From an uncultured Ruminococcus sp. (lineage in GTDB: Bacteria; Bacillota; Clostridia; Lachnospirales; Lachnospiraceae), in the NCBI GenBank assembly GCA_946494335.1, contig CAMMBV010000001.1:1-64000 (forward strand): 64,000 nucleotides of DNA, written 5' to 3'. Each line of letters begins with the position of its first letter. The first letter of the stretch is position 1. The position numbers and the translations under genes are program-made. The notes beneath the pieces were generated by a model. It did not search any database. It saw only the letters and a program-made list of their open reading frames with translations, and was not told the origin of the DNA. Positions 1 to 9,567 of the stretch are shown here, one piece after another.

Positions 1-130
1 CCCGTCTTCCGTCGAAGTACTAGGAAAATTCCGACGTTTTCATTTCCTTCTTTTTCTTGTTGCCGTCCCTGATCTTCAATTTTCCTTTTATTTACGCCAA
101 ATTTTCAATGCCTTTTTCGGGCTTTTTTTA

Positions 131-159
131 TTGAAAAAATTTTTTAGATATGCTATAAT
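131..159 (+). promoter_or_regulatory. Transposase promoter
   Basis: TTGAAA at 131-136 and TATAAT at 154-159 with a 17-base spacer and a TG one base before the -10 (extended -10). It sits inside the element, so the transposase carries its own promoter. A ribosome binding site (AGGGAG) precedes the ATG at 196. Confidence 0.65.
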
Positions 160-195
160 AATAGTACTTTATAGCACTTTATTTAGGGAGCAGTT

Positions 196-1953
196 ATGGC
201 ATACTATTTAAGAAAAGAAAACAAGAAAAAAGGTATCTATTTACAAATGTACGAATCCCACTGGGACAAAGAAAAGAATCAGGCACGTTCAAAAAGCGTC
301 ATGGCATTCGGCTATGTACAGGATCTCATCTCCGATGAGATGCCTGATCCGGTCGCTTATTATAAAGAGTTTGTAAGACAGAAAAATGAGGATCGGGCCG
401 CAGCTCTCGCGCAGGAAACCCGTCCCCGCGCTTTTGCTTCCCCTGTGGAATACAATCTCGGGCATTTCCTCCTCCATACACTTTTAGAAGAGCTGGAGGT
501 CCAAGAGGTCATCGACATCCTGGCAGCACAGATGCGCTTCCAGTTCCGTGTATATGATATGATTGCCCAGCTCATTTTCTCCAGGGTAATCTATCCATGC
601 TCGAAAGCCAAAACAGTTTCTACTGTTTTTCCCCATCTTTACAACAGCTCCCCGATCTCCCAAGACCAGGTTTACGATGGTTTGTCCTTTATCGGTGAAT
701 CCTATAAAAAATACATTGAACTCTTTAACCATTGTTATGAGCAGCATGTTCAAAGGGATTTCAGCAATGTATTTTTTGACTGCACCAATTATTATTTCGA
801 GATCGATCTTCCCTGCGAAGACAAGCAGAAAGGCCCTTCCAAAGAGAACAGGCACGACCCCATCATCGGGCAGGCACTCCTCCTGGATGCAGACCTGGTG
901 CCGGTAGCCATGCAGATGTATCCGGGCAATGAATCAGAGAAACCTTACATCCGCAAGACGGTAGAAGAAATGAAGCGCCGGTATAAGATTTCCGGAAAGA
1001 CGGTACAGGTCGCGGATAAGGGGCTTAATTGCGCCAGGAATATCTATGCGGCCGTGAAAGAAGCGGATGACGGGTATATTTTCTCCAAATCCATACACGG
1101 AAAAAACTTAAGCAGGAAGGAAAAGAAATGGGTCGTACTGGAAAATGAGGGGAATGTATGGACCAATTATACGGATAAAAACGGGAAACTCTTATACCGG
1201 CTCAAGTCCTGCATCGATACGTTTTCTTACCACTTCAAAGAAACGGACCCGGAAACCGGCAGGGAGGTTACGAAGACTTTTTCCGTGACGGAAAAAAGGA
1301 TTGTTTCCTACAATCCTGCACTGGCGAAAAAACAAAAAGCTGAGATCCTGAAAATGGCTGACAAGGCTTCCAACTATACGACCCATAAGGAAATGACCCG
1401 GGAGGAATTGGGGGATTGTGCGAAGTACGTCAAGATTACCAACAAGGACAGGAACGGAAAAAAGGTCAGTCCCACGATAGAGGTTGACCAGGACAAGCTC
1501 AAGGAAGACCTGAAGTATGCGGGATATAACCTTATGGTCACATCAGAACTGGATATGGACCCGCTTCAGGTCTATCAAACCTACCACAGCTTATGGAAGA
1601 TCGAGGAATCCTTCCGGATCACAAAATCTTACCTGGATGCACGCCCTGTTTATGTCCAAAAAAAAGAAACAATCTATGGGCATTTTTTAATCTGCTACCT
1701 TAGCTTGTTTCTTTTAAGGGTATTAGAAATCAAAGTTTTTAAAAACAAGATCAATTCCTATGATCTAATCCACTTTATACGGGACTTCCGGGCCGTAAAG
1801 ACCCAGGATGGATTTTACATCAATATATCCAGGAACCAGGCTGTCAATGAAAAAGTCAAAGAACTGACCGGATTGGCAAATCTGGATGCGCTGTATCTGT
1901 CTGAAAAAGAAGTTGAAAATTTCTTTCAAAACTGCATGCTTCTTGACTCCTGA
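196..1953 (+). CDS. IS1634/IS4-superfamily DDE transposase
   Basis: Cut-and-paste transposase of 585 residues, a normal length for IS1634-type enzymes. The DDE catalytic triad is readable: Asp195 in FFDCTNYYF, Asp274 in ADKGLN, and Glu470 in the IS4 'YREK'-like signature (Y...LWKIEESFRITKSYL). The reading frame is intact from its own promoter to the right end, so the element may still be active. It lies next to a membrane regulator gene and does not visibly interrupt a gene in the part shown; the left flank is outside the window. Confidence 0.92.
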   Translation: MAYYLRKENKKKGIYLQMYESHWDKEKNQARSKSVMAFGYVQDLISDEMPDPVAYYKEFVRQKNEDRAAALAQETRPRAFASPVEYNLGHFLLHTLLEELEVQEVIDILAAQMRFQFRVYDMIAQLIFSRVIYPCSKAKTVSTVFPHLYNSSPISQDQVYDGLSFIGESYKKYIELFNHCYEQHVQRDFSNVFFDCTNYYFEIDLPCEDKQKGPSKENRHDPIIGQALLLDADLVPVAMQMYPGNESEKPYIRKTVEEMKRRYKISGKTVQVADKGLNCARNIYAAVKEADDGYIFSKSIHGKNLSRKEKKWVVLENEGNVWTNYTDKNGKLLYRLKSCIDTFSYHFKETDPETGREVTKTFSVTEKRIVSYNPALAKKQKAEILKMADKASNYTTHKEMTREELGDCAKYVKITNKDRNGKKVSPTIEVDQDKLKEDLKYAGYNLMVTSELDMDPLQVYQTYHSLWKIEESFRITKSYLDARPVYVQKKETIYGHFLICYLSLFLLRVLEIKVFKNKINSYDLIHFIRDFRAVKTQDGFYINISRNQAVNEKVKELTGLANLDALYLSEKEVENFFQNCMLLDS

Positions 1954-2050
1954 GTACTAGGATTTTAGAGAAACGACGGAAGTCAGGTAATACCACAGGA
2001 CGCCCGTTTCGGCAAGTGCAGATAAAATGGAAAGCTGCAGTCAGGAAAAC

Positions 2051-2091
2051 CCGTCAGGAAACTCCCCTGATTTCCGGGACTTTCCTGACGG
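2051..2091. repeat. 11-bp inverted repeat with GTCAGGAAA copies
   Basis: CCGTCAGGAAA (2051-2061) is perfectly repeated in inverse at 2081-2091, with a 19-base loop. A third copy of GTCAGGAAA lies just upstream near 2039-2047. No T-run follows, so it is not a standard terminator. It sits between the IS right end and the promoter of the XRE gene; an operator or a remnant of another mobile end are both possible. Confidence 0.5.
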
Positions 2092-2117
2092 TCGAGGGGC
2101 GATTTTGAGCCAAATGA

Positions 2118-2146
2118 TTGACTTTTTAACTTTGCTTTTTTATCCT
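2118..2146 (+). promoter_or_regulatory. Promoter of XRE regulator gene
   Basis: TTGACT at 2118-2123 and TATCCT at 2141-2146, spacer 17. Directly downstream lies a small dyad, TTACG...CGTAA, between the -10 and the ribosome binding site, a plausible autoregulatory operator for the HTH protein (inference). Confidence 0.45.
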
Positions 2147-2196
2147 TTACGTAGGACTTGCGTAAGGACGAGAAAAAGAAGAAGGAGTTGATCAGT

Positions 2197-3438
2197 ATGG
2201 AAAATAAAAAAACTTTCGGCGCTTATATCCTGCAGCGCCGCCGGGAACTTGGCATGACCCAAAAAGAGCTGGCCAGGGAACTGTATGTGACGGAATCTGC
2301 GGTCAGCAAGTGGGAACGGGGGTTAAGCTACCCGGATATTACATTGGTTCAGAACATCTGCAGTGTGCTTCAGGTGACGGAGCATGAATTACTGAGCGGA
2401 AGTGAAGATACCAGCCGGAGAATATCAGAGAAACTGGCGGAGAAATACAGGAAACTGACGCGCAATTACCGGATGTCCCAGTACATAATATATGGACTGA
2501 TTCTCCTGGGATGTGCAGTCGGGAATCTGGCGGCACAGCACAGACTGGACTGGTTTTTTATCGTGGTCTGCGCTGTTATGATGGCGGCATCCCTGACGCT
2601 GGTGCCGGCCCTTGCTGCTCTTGACGCCAGGCTGGAAAATTACAAGCTGCCTTTATCATTGGGTGCCTTCCTGGCGGCTCTTGAACTTTTGCTGCTTGTC
2701 TGCTGCATCTACACAGGCGGGGACTGGTTTTTAATGGCCGGTATATCCGTGCTTTTCGGAACTGCCCTTGTATTTCTGCCATTTTTGCTGCCGCTTCTGC
2801 CGCTGCCGGAAAGTATGGCGGATAAAAAAGCATCGGTTTATCTGTTGAGTGTAACGGGACTGTTACTCCTTCTGCTTTTAGTAAGCTGTATTTATACAGG
2901 CGGAACCTGGTTTCCCATGGCTGCGGTCAGCGTCCTTTTTGGCCTGGGACTTTTCCTGCTGCCGGTTATTCTGCACCAGACTCTGCGCGGGCGGCTTCTT
3001 TATCGGCATAAGGCGCTTCTATACTTTTCAGCGGAAACCGTTCTGCTCTTTTTGATTTTGCTGACGGACGGAGTGCAAAATGGAATGCGTAACCTGGCGG
3101 TAAGCTTTCCCGTGGCGGTTTTATGTCTGATACTTCCCTGGGGTATCATGGGAGTGGTTCGGTATCTGCCGGCAAACGGATGGCTGAAAGGCTCTGCGGT
3201 ATCGGCGTTTACAGGGCTTTGGATCTGGATGGCGCCCTGGATTCTGGAACAGATTCTGTCTTCTGTGTATGGACAGTCGAACAACCCTTACCGGCTTTTG
3301 CTCCCCTTTGATTTTTCTGCCTGGGATGTTGTACACACCCCCTGGAATGTGATAATGGTCATTCTGATTGTGCTGGGAATTGCAGCGGTTTTTTGCCTGG
3401 GGATGGGGCTGAGATCTTTCATTTTTCGCAGAAAATAA
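2197..3438 (+). CDS. XRE-family regulator with multipass membrane domain
   Basis: The N-terminal 60 residues form a Cro/C1-type helix-turn-helix (QRRRELGMTQKELARELYVT, then SAVSKWERG), so this protein should bind DNA. From about residue 90 to the end it is almost entirely hydrophobic, with around eight to ten membrane segments, so the regulator is membrane-anchored. The start is placed at ATG 2197 because GAAGGAG lies 9 bases upstream; a TTG 13 codons earlier is also open. Two membrane blocks are an internal repeat about 61 residues apart (CCIYTGGDWF... and SCIYTGGTWF...). The input signal cannot be read from sequence. It precedes a hybrid histidine kinase by 145 bases. Confidence 0.85.
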   Translation: MENKKTFGAYILQRRRELGMTQKELARELYVTESAVSKWERGLSYPDITLVQNICSVLQVTEHELLSGSEDTSRRISEKLAEKYRKLTRNYRMSQYIIYGLILLGCAVGNLAAQHRLDWFFIVVCAVMMAASLTLVPALAALDARLENYKLPLSLGAFLAALELLLLVCCIYTGGDWFLMAGISVLFGTALVFLPFLLPLLPLPESMADKKASVYLLSVTGLLLLLLLVSCIYTGGTWFPMAAVSVLFGLGLFLLPVILHQTLRGRLLYRHKALLYFSAETVLLFLILLTDGVQNGMRNLAVSFPVAVLCLILPWGIMGVVRYLPANGWLKGSAVSAFTGLWIWMAPWILEQILSSVYGQSNNPYRLLLPFDFSAWDVVHTPWNVIMVILIVLGIAAVFCLGMGLRSFIFRRK

Positions 3439-3583
3439 ATCAGAGGCCTTTTGCAATAACCAAAGCAAATATTGAAAAAAAGTGTCGTTTCACATATAAT
3501 TTAAAATATATATTCTTGTGCCGAATAGGCTATATTATGCTGCGGCGTGTCTGTAAAGATGCGTTTTATGGGAGGTTATTTGC

Positions 3584-6154
3584 ATGGATAAAAAGGCCTT
3601 AAAAGTTTTTCGAGCTACCATTGTCGGTATGCTTTTGCTCTGTATACTTGTGTTCTATTTTATTACAACTTACATGACCAGGCAGAATACCAACACGCTG
3701 AATCAGGTTGCCGATACCTATATGCAGGGGATGAGTGTTCAGATCCAAAGCCATTTTGATACCTTGCTGAATATGCGGCTTATACAGGTGAAAAATGTTA
3801 TACAGGAACTTCCGCCGGAGGAAGTCGAAGTCATGAATGACGATCTGCGGGAACGTCTGTCCGCAATTGCGCAGTCAAGAGGATTCACTCATACATATCT
3901 GCTGGATATAAACGGCAACATGGAGAATGTTATGGGAGAACCTGTTGAGATTGAGAATGCAGATAATTTTCTTACAGCAATGAATAAAGGGGAAACCATG
4001 GTAACTATCGGTGTGGAAGAGGACGGAACATCTGTCCTTCTTTACGGACTTTCCGTTGGTTATCCAGAGGGCACAGGCTATCCGTTATCCAACGGCAGCC
4101 ACTGCACGGCTCTTTTAGTCGGCGTTCCCATTGAAAATCTGACAAATGCCCTTTCTCTGGGGGCGGATGGTTCACTGATTTTTACCAATATTGTACGTCC
4201 TGATGGTACGTATGTCGTAAACAATTCTGATCTTGAAAATACAGCGGAAAACTGTTATGACTGGGTCCTTAAAAACGCTAAGGAAGCCAATATGGAAAAT
4301 GCGGAAGAAAATGCGGAGGATTTGCAGGAAGCTATAGAGGAACGAAAAACATACAGCGGCGTTGTCCCGATCCTCGGTGAAACGCGTCATTTCCGCTGTA
4401 CGCCTTTGGATAATACGGAATGGATGATGCTGTCTGTCATGCCTCATGGCGTTCTTGACGAAGCGCTTTCCAATCTTGGACGGCAAAGGGTAATTTCCTC
4501 CCTGGTGAGCTGCGGCATCATTATGTGCATTATGCTGATTGTTTATCTTATTTACTGGAGATATTCCCTTCGCCAGATGAAGGCGCTGGCCAATGCCAAG
4601 GAGGAGGCCATCGCAGCAAACAGAGCTAAGAGTGAGTTCCTTTCCAATATGAGTCACGACATCCGAACGCCAATGAACGCCATCATAGGCATGACGGCCA
4701 TTGCGGGAACAAATGTGGACAATCGGGATAAGGTTTTAGAATGTCTGCGGAAAATCACTCTGTCCAGCAAGCATCTGCTGGGATTGATCAACGATGTGCT
4801 GGATATGTCAAAAATCGAAAGCGGAAAGCTGACCCTGAATCTGGCGCCGCTCTCTCTGCGGGATATGATGGAAGGCATTGTAAGTATCATTCAGCCGCAG
4901 ATTAAGGCAAAACATCAGTCCTTTGACATTTTTATCCGTCGGATCCAGAGCGAGAATATCTATGGAGACAGTGTACGCCTGAATCAGGTGATACTGAATC
5001 TGCTCTCCAATGCGTTGAAGTTCACACCGGAAGGCGGTGATATTTCCGTAACTGTGGCGCAGGAGGATTCGCCCAAAGGAGAAAAATACGTCCGCACCCA
5101 TTTCTGGGTAAAGGACAGCGGCATTGGTATGTCAAAGGAGTTCCAGGAGAGAATCTTCGAGAGCTTCGTGCGCGAAGACAATGCCCGTGTGCATAAGGTA
5201 GAGGGAACCGGCCTGGGAATGGCTATTGCCAAGTATATTGTAGATAAATCCGAAGGCAGCATTGAAGTAAACAGCGAACTGGATAAGGGTACCGAGTTCC
5301 ACCTCATTTTTGATTTTGAGCGGGGAGAAGCCAGGGCTGAAGAAATGAGTCTGCCAGGCTGGGAAGTTCTTGTGGTGGACGATGATGAAGAGTTGTGCCG
5401 CAGCGCGGCGGATTCCCTTAATGAGATCGGGGTTCATGCGGAATGGGCGCTGGATGGGGCCGCAGCCGTCGATATGACGCAGAAGCGCCATGAACAGCAT
5501 AAAGATTACTATGTTGTTCTGCTGGACTGCAAAATGCCAGGAATGGACGGTATCGAAACGGCTCGTGAGATGCGCCGCCGTATTGGCGATGATGTACCGA
5601 TTCTGCTGATGTCTGCCTATGACTGGGACGATATTGAAGAAGAGGCCAGGGAAGCAGGTATAACAGGTTTCATCTCCAAACCGCTGTTTAAGTCCACGCT
5701 TTACCATTCTCTGAAACCTTTTACGGAGCAGGATATATCTGAGATCGATCTTCCGGCTGAACCGCAGATGGATTTTGGCGGAAAAAGGCTTTTGGTGGCT
5801 GAGGACAATGAACTGAACTGGGAGATTGCAAATGCGCTTCTTTCCAATGTGGGCTTCGTTCTTGAATGGGCGGAAAATGGAAAACTCTGTGTGGAGAAAT
5901 TCAGCGCTGCACAGCCGGGGTACTACGATGCAATTTTAATGGATCTGCGGATGCCTGAAATGAATGGATTTGATGCGACACGGAATATCCGGGCTCTGGA
6001 GCGGGAGGATGCCGGGCGGATCCCCATTATCGCCATGACGGCAGACGCTTTTTCGGATGATGTGAAGGCTTGCCTGGACTGCGGCATGAATGGCCATGTT
6101 GCAAAGCCCCTGAACATGCCGGAACTGTTGCGGCTGCTGGACAGATATTGTTGA
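3584..6154 (+). CDS. Hybrid sensor histidine kinase with two receiver domains
   Basis: An 856-residue inner membrane sensor. Order of parts: membrane helix about 9-31, an extracytoplasmic Cache-like sensor to about 305, a second helix about 308-332, HisKA with phospho-acceptor His358 ([17 protein letters not shown]), an HATPase with N-box ([14 protein letters not shown]) and G-boxes (DSGIGM, GTGLGM), then two receivers with phospho-acceptors Asp648 ([11 protein letters not shown]) and Asp787 ([11 protein letters not shown]) and conserved Lys in SKPL and AKPL. There is no C-terminal HPt or DNA-binding output, so it must pass phosphate to a partner outside this window or signal through protein contacts. 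GGGAGG precedes the ATG. Confidence 0.9.
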   Translation: MDKKALKVFRATIVGMLLLCILVFYFITTYMTRQNTNTLNQVADTYMQGMSVQIQSHFDTLLNMRLIQVKNVIQELPPEEVEVMNDDLRERLSAIAQSRGFTHTYLLDINGNMENVMGEPVEIENADNFLTAMNKGETMVTIGVEEDGTSVLLYGLSVGYPEGTGYPLSNGSHCTALLVGVPIENLTNALSLGADGSLIFTNIVRPDGTYVVNNSDLENTAENCYDWVLKNAKEANMENAEENAEDLQEAIEERKTYSGVVPILGETRHFRCTPLDNTEWMMLSVMPHGVLDEALSNLGRQRVISSLVSCGIIMCIMLIVYLIYWRYSLRQMKALANAKEEAIAANRAKSEFLSNMSHDIRTPMNAIIGMTAIAGTNVDNRDKVLECLRKITLSSKHLLGLINDVLDMSKIESGKLTLNLAPLSLRDMMEGIVSIIQPQIKAKHQSFDIFIRRIQSENIYGDSVRLNQVILNLLSNALKFTPEGGDISVTVAQEDSPKGEKYVRTHFWVKDSGIGMSKEFQERIFESFVREDNARVHKVEGTGLGMAIAKYIVDKSEGSIEVNSELDKGTEFHLIFDFERGEARAEEMSLPGWEVLVVDDDEELCRSAADSLNEIGVHAEWALDGAAAVDMTQKRHEQHKDYYVVLLDCKMPGMDGIETAREMRRRIGDDVPILLMSAYDWDDIEEEAREAGITGFISKPLFKSTLYHSLKPFTEQDISEIDLPAEPQMDFGGKRLLVAEDNELNWEIANALLSNVGFVLEWAENGKLCVEKFSAAQPGYYDAILMDLRMPEMNGFDATRNIRALEREDAGRIPIIAMTADAFSDDVKACLDCGMNGHVAKPLNMPELLRLLDRYC

Positions 6155-6193
6155 TTCGAGTATGAAAAATTTGTAAAATTGTTTTTGGGACGG

Positions 6194-6222
6194 TTGACAA
6201 ACAGTAAAAATGATGATAGGGT
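6194..6222 (+). promoter_or_regulatory. Promoter of the M-box/mgtA transcript
   Basis: Perfect -35 TTGACA (6194-6199), 17-base spacer, -10 TAGGGT (6217-6222) preceded by an extended -10 TG. The predicted start near 6229 falls at the 5' edge of the M-box, as expected for a riboswitch-controlled transcript. Confidence 0.7.
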
Positions 6223-6225
6223 TAC

Positions 6226-6376
6226 GGTGTTCGGTAGGTAAGGCTCCTGCAGGGATATGGACTGTTGCCGCGAAATAGTGGAGACACTATGAGTTGGTTT
6301 GAACAGGGTACATCGTACGTAAGGTGTATCATAATACAGTTTCACCGCCCTTCAGAGTTAAAGCTCAAACGAATGT
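6226..6376 (+). promoter_or_regulatory. M-box (ykoK) magnesium riboswitch
   Basis: The segment carries the M-box signature in order: GTAGGTAAGGCTCC near 6234, the GTTGCCGCGAAA block near 6264, GTAAGGTGTATC near 6319, and the 3' GTTAAAGCTC block near 6357. A TTCG/CGAA pairing of the ends fits the closing helix. The class binds Mg2+ and in Firmicutes favours terminator formation when Mg2+ is high. Here it lies between a strong promoter and an intrinsic terminator upstream of a Mg2+-importing P-type ATPase, so the assignment is supported by both sequence and context. Confidence 0.9.
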
Positions 6377-6392
6377 ACATGAGTGGTATGTT

Positions 6393-6429
6393 TCCCGTAT
6401 GTTCTCCGGACATACGGGATTTTTATTTT
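6393..6429 (+). terminator. Riboswitch-controlled intrinsic terminator
   Basis: Stem TCCCGTATG (6393-6401) and CATACGGGA (6411-6419), 9-base loop, then TTTTTATTTT. It follows the M-box by under 20 bases and is the expression platform for Mg2+-dependent attenuation. Confidence 0.88.
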
Positions 6430-6451
6430 GGAAAAAAGGAGGTGACGCACC

Positions 6452-6526
6452 GTGGATCATGGGCGAAGTTATAATCGGTCTGCAAAACGATGGGTATTTC
6501 TGTGTTACAGGTGCGTCCGTCTGTAA
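6452..6526 (+). CDS. Putative 24-codon leader peptide upstream of mgtA
   Basis: A GTG-started ORF of 24 codons with a near-perfect Shine-Dalgarno (AGGAGGTGA, 6437-6445; 9 bases from the end of GGAGG to the start). The peptide is VDHGRSYNRSAKRW followed by VFLCYRCVRL: five arginines and a hydrophobic, two-cysteine tail. The ORF lies after the M-box terminator and before mgtA, and its codons 10-14 contain the segment that can pair with either of two downstream sequences. By analogy with mgtL of enterobacteria, its translation may tune mgtA expression. I recognise no homologue; that it is translated is inference from the ribosome binding site and position. Confidence 0.45.
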   Translation: MDHGRSYNRSAKRWVFLCYRCVRL

Positions 6527-6635
6527 CGATTGCCGCAGTATCGCGGCGAATAGAGGAGGATTTTCTTCCCCTGTCCGAACATGAATTTCTCAGCCATCGT
6601 TTTGTGAAAAGCGTTTTGCAGACGGTGGTTTTTTT
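6478..6635 (+). promoter_or_regulatory. Second mgtA leader with two exclusive pairings
   Basis: GTCTGCAAAACG (6478-6489) is perfectly complementary to CGTTTTGCAGAC (6612-6623), while the overlapping CAAAACGATGG (6483-6493) is perfectly complementary to CCATCGTTTTG (6594-6604). The two helices cannot form together. A third perfect 8-bp dyad (GACGCACC 6444-6451 with GGTGCGTC 6510-6517) would bury the start of the leader ORF. A run of seven T (6629-6635) follows the distal helix. This is the arrangement of an attenuator; function is inference. Confidence 0.5.
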
Positions 6636-6717
6636 GCGCCCTTTTTCAGGAGTTTTGGGAGCACTGTACCCTTGCCGGGCAGCTGTTGGTTAAATCTATT
6701 ATTTGGGAGGTGCAGAA

Positions 6718-9381
6718 ATGATGAGAAAGAATAATAACAGGGAAGCAGCACAAAGACTGTATTGGGCGGCTTTCCATAACGAAGCGGAAATTTTGGAAAG
6801 ATATGGAACGTGTCCAGGGGGAATGACGCAGGAAGCGGCGGGGAAGTCGAGAGATAAGTACGGTGAAAATATTATTACATACGGCAGGAAGATCCCGGCC
6901 GTATGGAGACTGTGCTGTGCCTTTATCAATCCCTTTACGGTTGTTTTGCTGGCTATGGCGGTAATATCCGTCTTTACCGATATCCTTCTGGCCAGTCCGG
7001 GTGAACGTAATTATGCTTCCGTAAGCATTATTGCAGTTCTGGTTATGTTTTCCGGAGTTCTTCGATTTATACAGGAAACCCGCAGCGGCAATGCGGCGGA
7101 AAAACTGGGCCGTATGATTCACACAACGGCCAGTGTCCAAAGAGAAGGGCAAGAATCGGAAATCCTTCTGGAAGAGATTGCTGTGGGCGACATGGTCACT
7201 TTGTCAGCCGGTGATATGATACCGGCGGATTTGAGAATCCTGGAGGCAAAGGATTTGTTTATCAGCCAGTCGGCATTGACAGGTGAGAGTGAGCCGGTGG
7301 AAAAATGCGGCGCACCGGCCAGACAGAAAAAGACTCTTGCCGAGATGGAAAATCTGGCGTTTATGGGCAGTAATGTCATAAGCGGCAGAGCGAAAGCTAT
7401 CGTAATTGCAGTCGGTAATGATACCTTGCTGGGTGAAACCGCAGGAAACCTGAATCAAAAGCCGCCTAAGACTACCTTTGAAAAGGGCGTGAATGCGGTT
7501 TCCTGGATCCTGATCCGCTTTATGCTGACTATGGTGCCGGTAGTGCTTTTCATCAATGGTTTTACGAAGGGAGACTGGATGCAGGCGGTACTTTTTGCAA
7601 TTTCCGTCGCCGTAGGGCTTACGCCGGAAATGCTGCCGATGATTGTGACTGCCTCTCTGGCAAAAGGAGCCGTGACCATGGGGAAAGAGAAAGTTATTAT
7701 CAAGGATCTGAATGCTATTCAGAATCTGGGGTCCATTGACATTCTCTGTACGGACAAGACGGGAACCCTTACCAGGGATAAGGTGGTGCTGGAGTATCAT
7801 CTGAATGTGGATGGAAAAGAAGATGTCAGGGTTTTGCGGCATGCTTTCCTGAACAGTTATTTTCAGACGGGACTTAAAAACCTGATTGACGCGGCAGTGA
7901 TTTCCAGGCAGGAAGAAGTGGGGTTTCAGGAGCTGATTGAGGGGTACGCAAAAGTGGATGAGATTCCTTTTGATTTTGAACGACGCAGAATGAGCGTGGT
8001 TGTGGAAGACAGGGATGGAAAGACGCAGATGGTTACAAAAGGCGCTGTGGAAGAGATGCTGAAATGCTGTTCGTATGCTGAATGCGGCGGAAGAATCCTT
8101 CCGCTGGCAGATAAGGTAAGAAATCTTGTACTGTCCAGATCCGGCGAACTGAATGAGCAGGGAATGCGTGTCATCGCTGTGGCACAGAAGACGAACCCGT
8201 CGCCGGCAGGTCAGTTTTCCGCAGCAGACGAAAAGGACATGGTGCTGATGGGATTTCTGGCCTTTCTGGATCCTCCCAAGGAAACAGCCAAAAAGGCGGT
8301 TTGGGAGCTGAACAGATGGGGCGTGAAGATCAAGGTGCTGACCGGAGATAATGAAAAAGTTGCCTGTGCTGTCTGCCGTCAGGTGGGATTGGATGCTGAT
8401 CACATCATCCTGGGTGATCAGATGGAAGAGATGGATGACGGTATCCTGGCTAAAGCGGCAGAAAAGGTCACGGTATTTGCCAAACTTTCCCCGGCGCAGA
8501 AAGCCCGTGTCGTGAGGGTGCTGAAAGAAACCGGACACAGCGTAGGCTATATGGGAGACGGCATTAACGATGCGGCGGCCATGAAAGCTTCTGATGCAGG
8601 GATTTCTGTTGACACAGCAGTGGATATTGCCAGGGAGTCGGCTTCCGTCATACTGCTGGAAAAGGATCTGACCGTATTAAAGCAGGGGGTGATGGAAGGA
8701 AGAAAGACCTACGCCAATATGATTAAATATATCAAGATGACGGCCTCCTCCAATTTCGGCAACATGTTTTCTGTGTTGGCTGCAAGCGCTTTCCTGCCTT
8801 TCCTTCCCATGGCCTCCATTCATTTGATTTTGCTGAATCTGATTTACGATATTTCCTGCACAGGAATTTCCTGGGATAATGTGGATGACTGTTATCTGAA
8901 AGCTCCGCGCAGATGGGATGCGTCCGGCATCAGCCGCTTCATGCTCTGGATCGGCCCCATAAGCTCAGTGTTTGATATCATCACCTATCTGTTTTTGTTT
9001 TTTGTGATCTGCCCGGCGGCTGCAGGCGGGCAGCTGTTTTCGCAGATTTCGGATCCGCAGATGCAGGCGCTGTATACGGCGCTGTTTCAGACCGGCTGGT
9101 TTGTGGAGTCCATGTGGACTCAGAGTCTGGTCATCCACATGATACGGACAGCGAAGATTCCTTTTGTGCAGAGCCGTGCGTCAGCGCCGGTTACGCTGCT
9201 GTCATTTATGGGAATAGGAATTGTTACCCTGATTCCCTTTACTCCTCTGGGAGGGACACTGGAGCTGGCTCCTCTTCCCGGGATGTATTTTGCAGGGCTG
9301 GCGGTGATAATCCTGGGCTATATGGCGCTGGTGACGCTGGTTAAGAAAAGATATATCCGCCGGTACAAAGAATTGCTGTGA
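6718..9381 (+). CDS. mgtA: Magnesium-transporting P-type ATPase MgtA
   Basis: P3B-type ATPase of 887 residues that imports Mg2+ across the cytoplasmic membrane at the cost of ATP. Visible motifs: TGES in the actuator domain, the phosphorylation site DKTGTLT with Asp346, the hinge [16 protein letters not shown], and the MgtA/B-type sequence around [12 protein letters not shown]. Length and the C-terminal cation-ATPase membrane domain match the family. Start chosen at ATG 6718, 7 bases after GGGAGGTG; a second ATG follows immediately. Expression should be controlled by the upstream M-box and by the second leader segment. Confidence 0.95.
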   Translation: MMRKNNNREAAQRLYWAAFHNEAEILERYGTCPGGMTQEAAGKSRDKYGENIITYGRKIPAVWRLCCAFINPFTVVLLAMAVISVFTDILLASPGERNYASVSIIAVLVMFSGVLRFIQETRSGNAAEKLGRMIHTTASVQREGQESEILLEEIAVGDMVTLSAGDMIPADLRILEAKDLFISQSALTGESEPVEKCGAPARQKKTLAEMENLAFMGSNVISGRAKAIVIAVGNDTLLGETAGNLNQKPPKTTFEKGVNAVSWILIRFMLTMVPVVLFINGFTKGDWMQAVLFAISVAVGLTPEMLPMIVTASLAKGAVTMGKEKVIIKDLNAIQNLGSIDILCTDKTGTLTRDKVVLEYHLNVDGKEDVRVLRHAFLNSYFQTGLKNLIDAAVISRQEEVGFQELIEGYAKVDEIPFDFERRRMSVVVEDRDGKTQMVTKGAVEEMLKCCSYAECGGRILPLADKVRNLVLSRSGELNEQGMRVIAVAQKTNPSPAGQFSAADEKDMVLMGFLAFLDPPKETAKKAVWELNRWGVKIKVLTGDNEKVACAVCRQVGLDADHIILGDQMEEMDDGILAKAAEKVTVFAKLSPAQKARVVRVLKETGHSVGYMGDGINDAAAMKASDAGISVDTAVDIARESASVILLEKDLTVLKQGVMEGRKTYANMIKYIKMTASSNFGNMFSVLAASAFLPFLPMASIHLILLNLIYDISCTGISWDNVDDCYLKAPRRWDASGISRFMLWIGPISSVFDIITYLFLFFVICPAAAGGQLFSQISDPQMQALYTALFQTGWFVESMWTQSLVIHMIRTAKIPFVQSRASAPVTLLSFMGIGIVTLIPFTPLGGTLELAPLPGMYFAGLAVIILGYMALVTLVKKRYIRRYKELL

Positions 9382-9399
9382 GTGCACAGCCGATGAAAG

Positions 9400-9438
9400 G
9401 ACTGTTGATGAAATATGTCAGCAGTCTTTTTCTTTTTG
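9400..9438 (+). terminator. Terminator after mgtA
   Basis: GACTGTTGA (9400-9408) pairs with TCAGCAGTC (9418-9426, one G-T wobble), followed by TTTTTCTTTTTG. It isolates mgtA from the sulfatase operon. Confidence 0.8.
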
Positions 9439-9454
9439 TAAAATTACAGGATAA

Positions 9455-9488
9455 CAAGTCAAAAATTCTAAAAAACAGGTCAAAATAT
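9455..9488 (+). promoter_or_regulatory. Direct repeats, likely activator site
   Basis: CAAGTCAAAAATT (9455-9467) and CAGGTCAAAATAT (9476-9488) match at 10 of 13 positions and start 21 bases apart, two helical turns on one DNA face. This is the usual layout for AraC/YesN-type dimers. The downstream copy abuts the -35 region. The linked YesN-type regulator at 23302 is the obvious candidate binder (inference). Confidence 0.5.
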
Positions 9489-9491
9489 TAA

Positions 9492-9520
9492 TAGTTACAA
9501 AACATTGAGAAATCTATAAT
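9492..9520 (+). promoter_or_regulatory. Sulfatase operon promoter
   Basis: A perfect -10 TATAAT at 9515-9520 is preceded at 17 bases by TAGTTA (9492-9497), a poor -35. A good -10 with a poor -35 immediately downstream of a direct-repeat operator suggests activator dependence. Confidence 0.5.
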
Positions 9521-9567
9521 AAAACTACGATCAGAAAACAATAATCAAAAAAGAAAGGGAGTTGCGT

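Larger units (their letters stand above)
6..1982 (+). mobile_element. IS1634-type insertion sequence
   Basis: A complete-looking insertion sequence bounded by short inverted ends: CTTCCGTCG at 6-14 and CGACGGAAG at 1974-1982, with one further matching base pair beyond a mismatch outside each end. Just inside the ends lies the same 10-mer AGTACTAGGA in direct orientation (16-25 and 1953-1962), the right copy overlapping the transposase stop. The single ORF fills the element. Only five bases lie left of the element, and they do not match the right flank, so no target duplication can be confirmed. The family call rests on the transposase; the exact tips are inference. Confidence 0.75.

Noticed and set aside
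6490..6693. A 67-codon ATG-started reading frame across the mgtA leader
   Set aside because: It has no ribosome binding site, overlaps the better-supported 24-codon leader ORF in another frame, and its predicted protein has no family resemblance.
7204..8538. A 444-codon reading frame antisense to mgtA
   Set aside because: Shadow of the ATPase gene; composition is typical of antisense translation (His/Gln/Ser-rich) and no motif is present.
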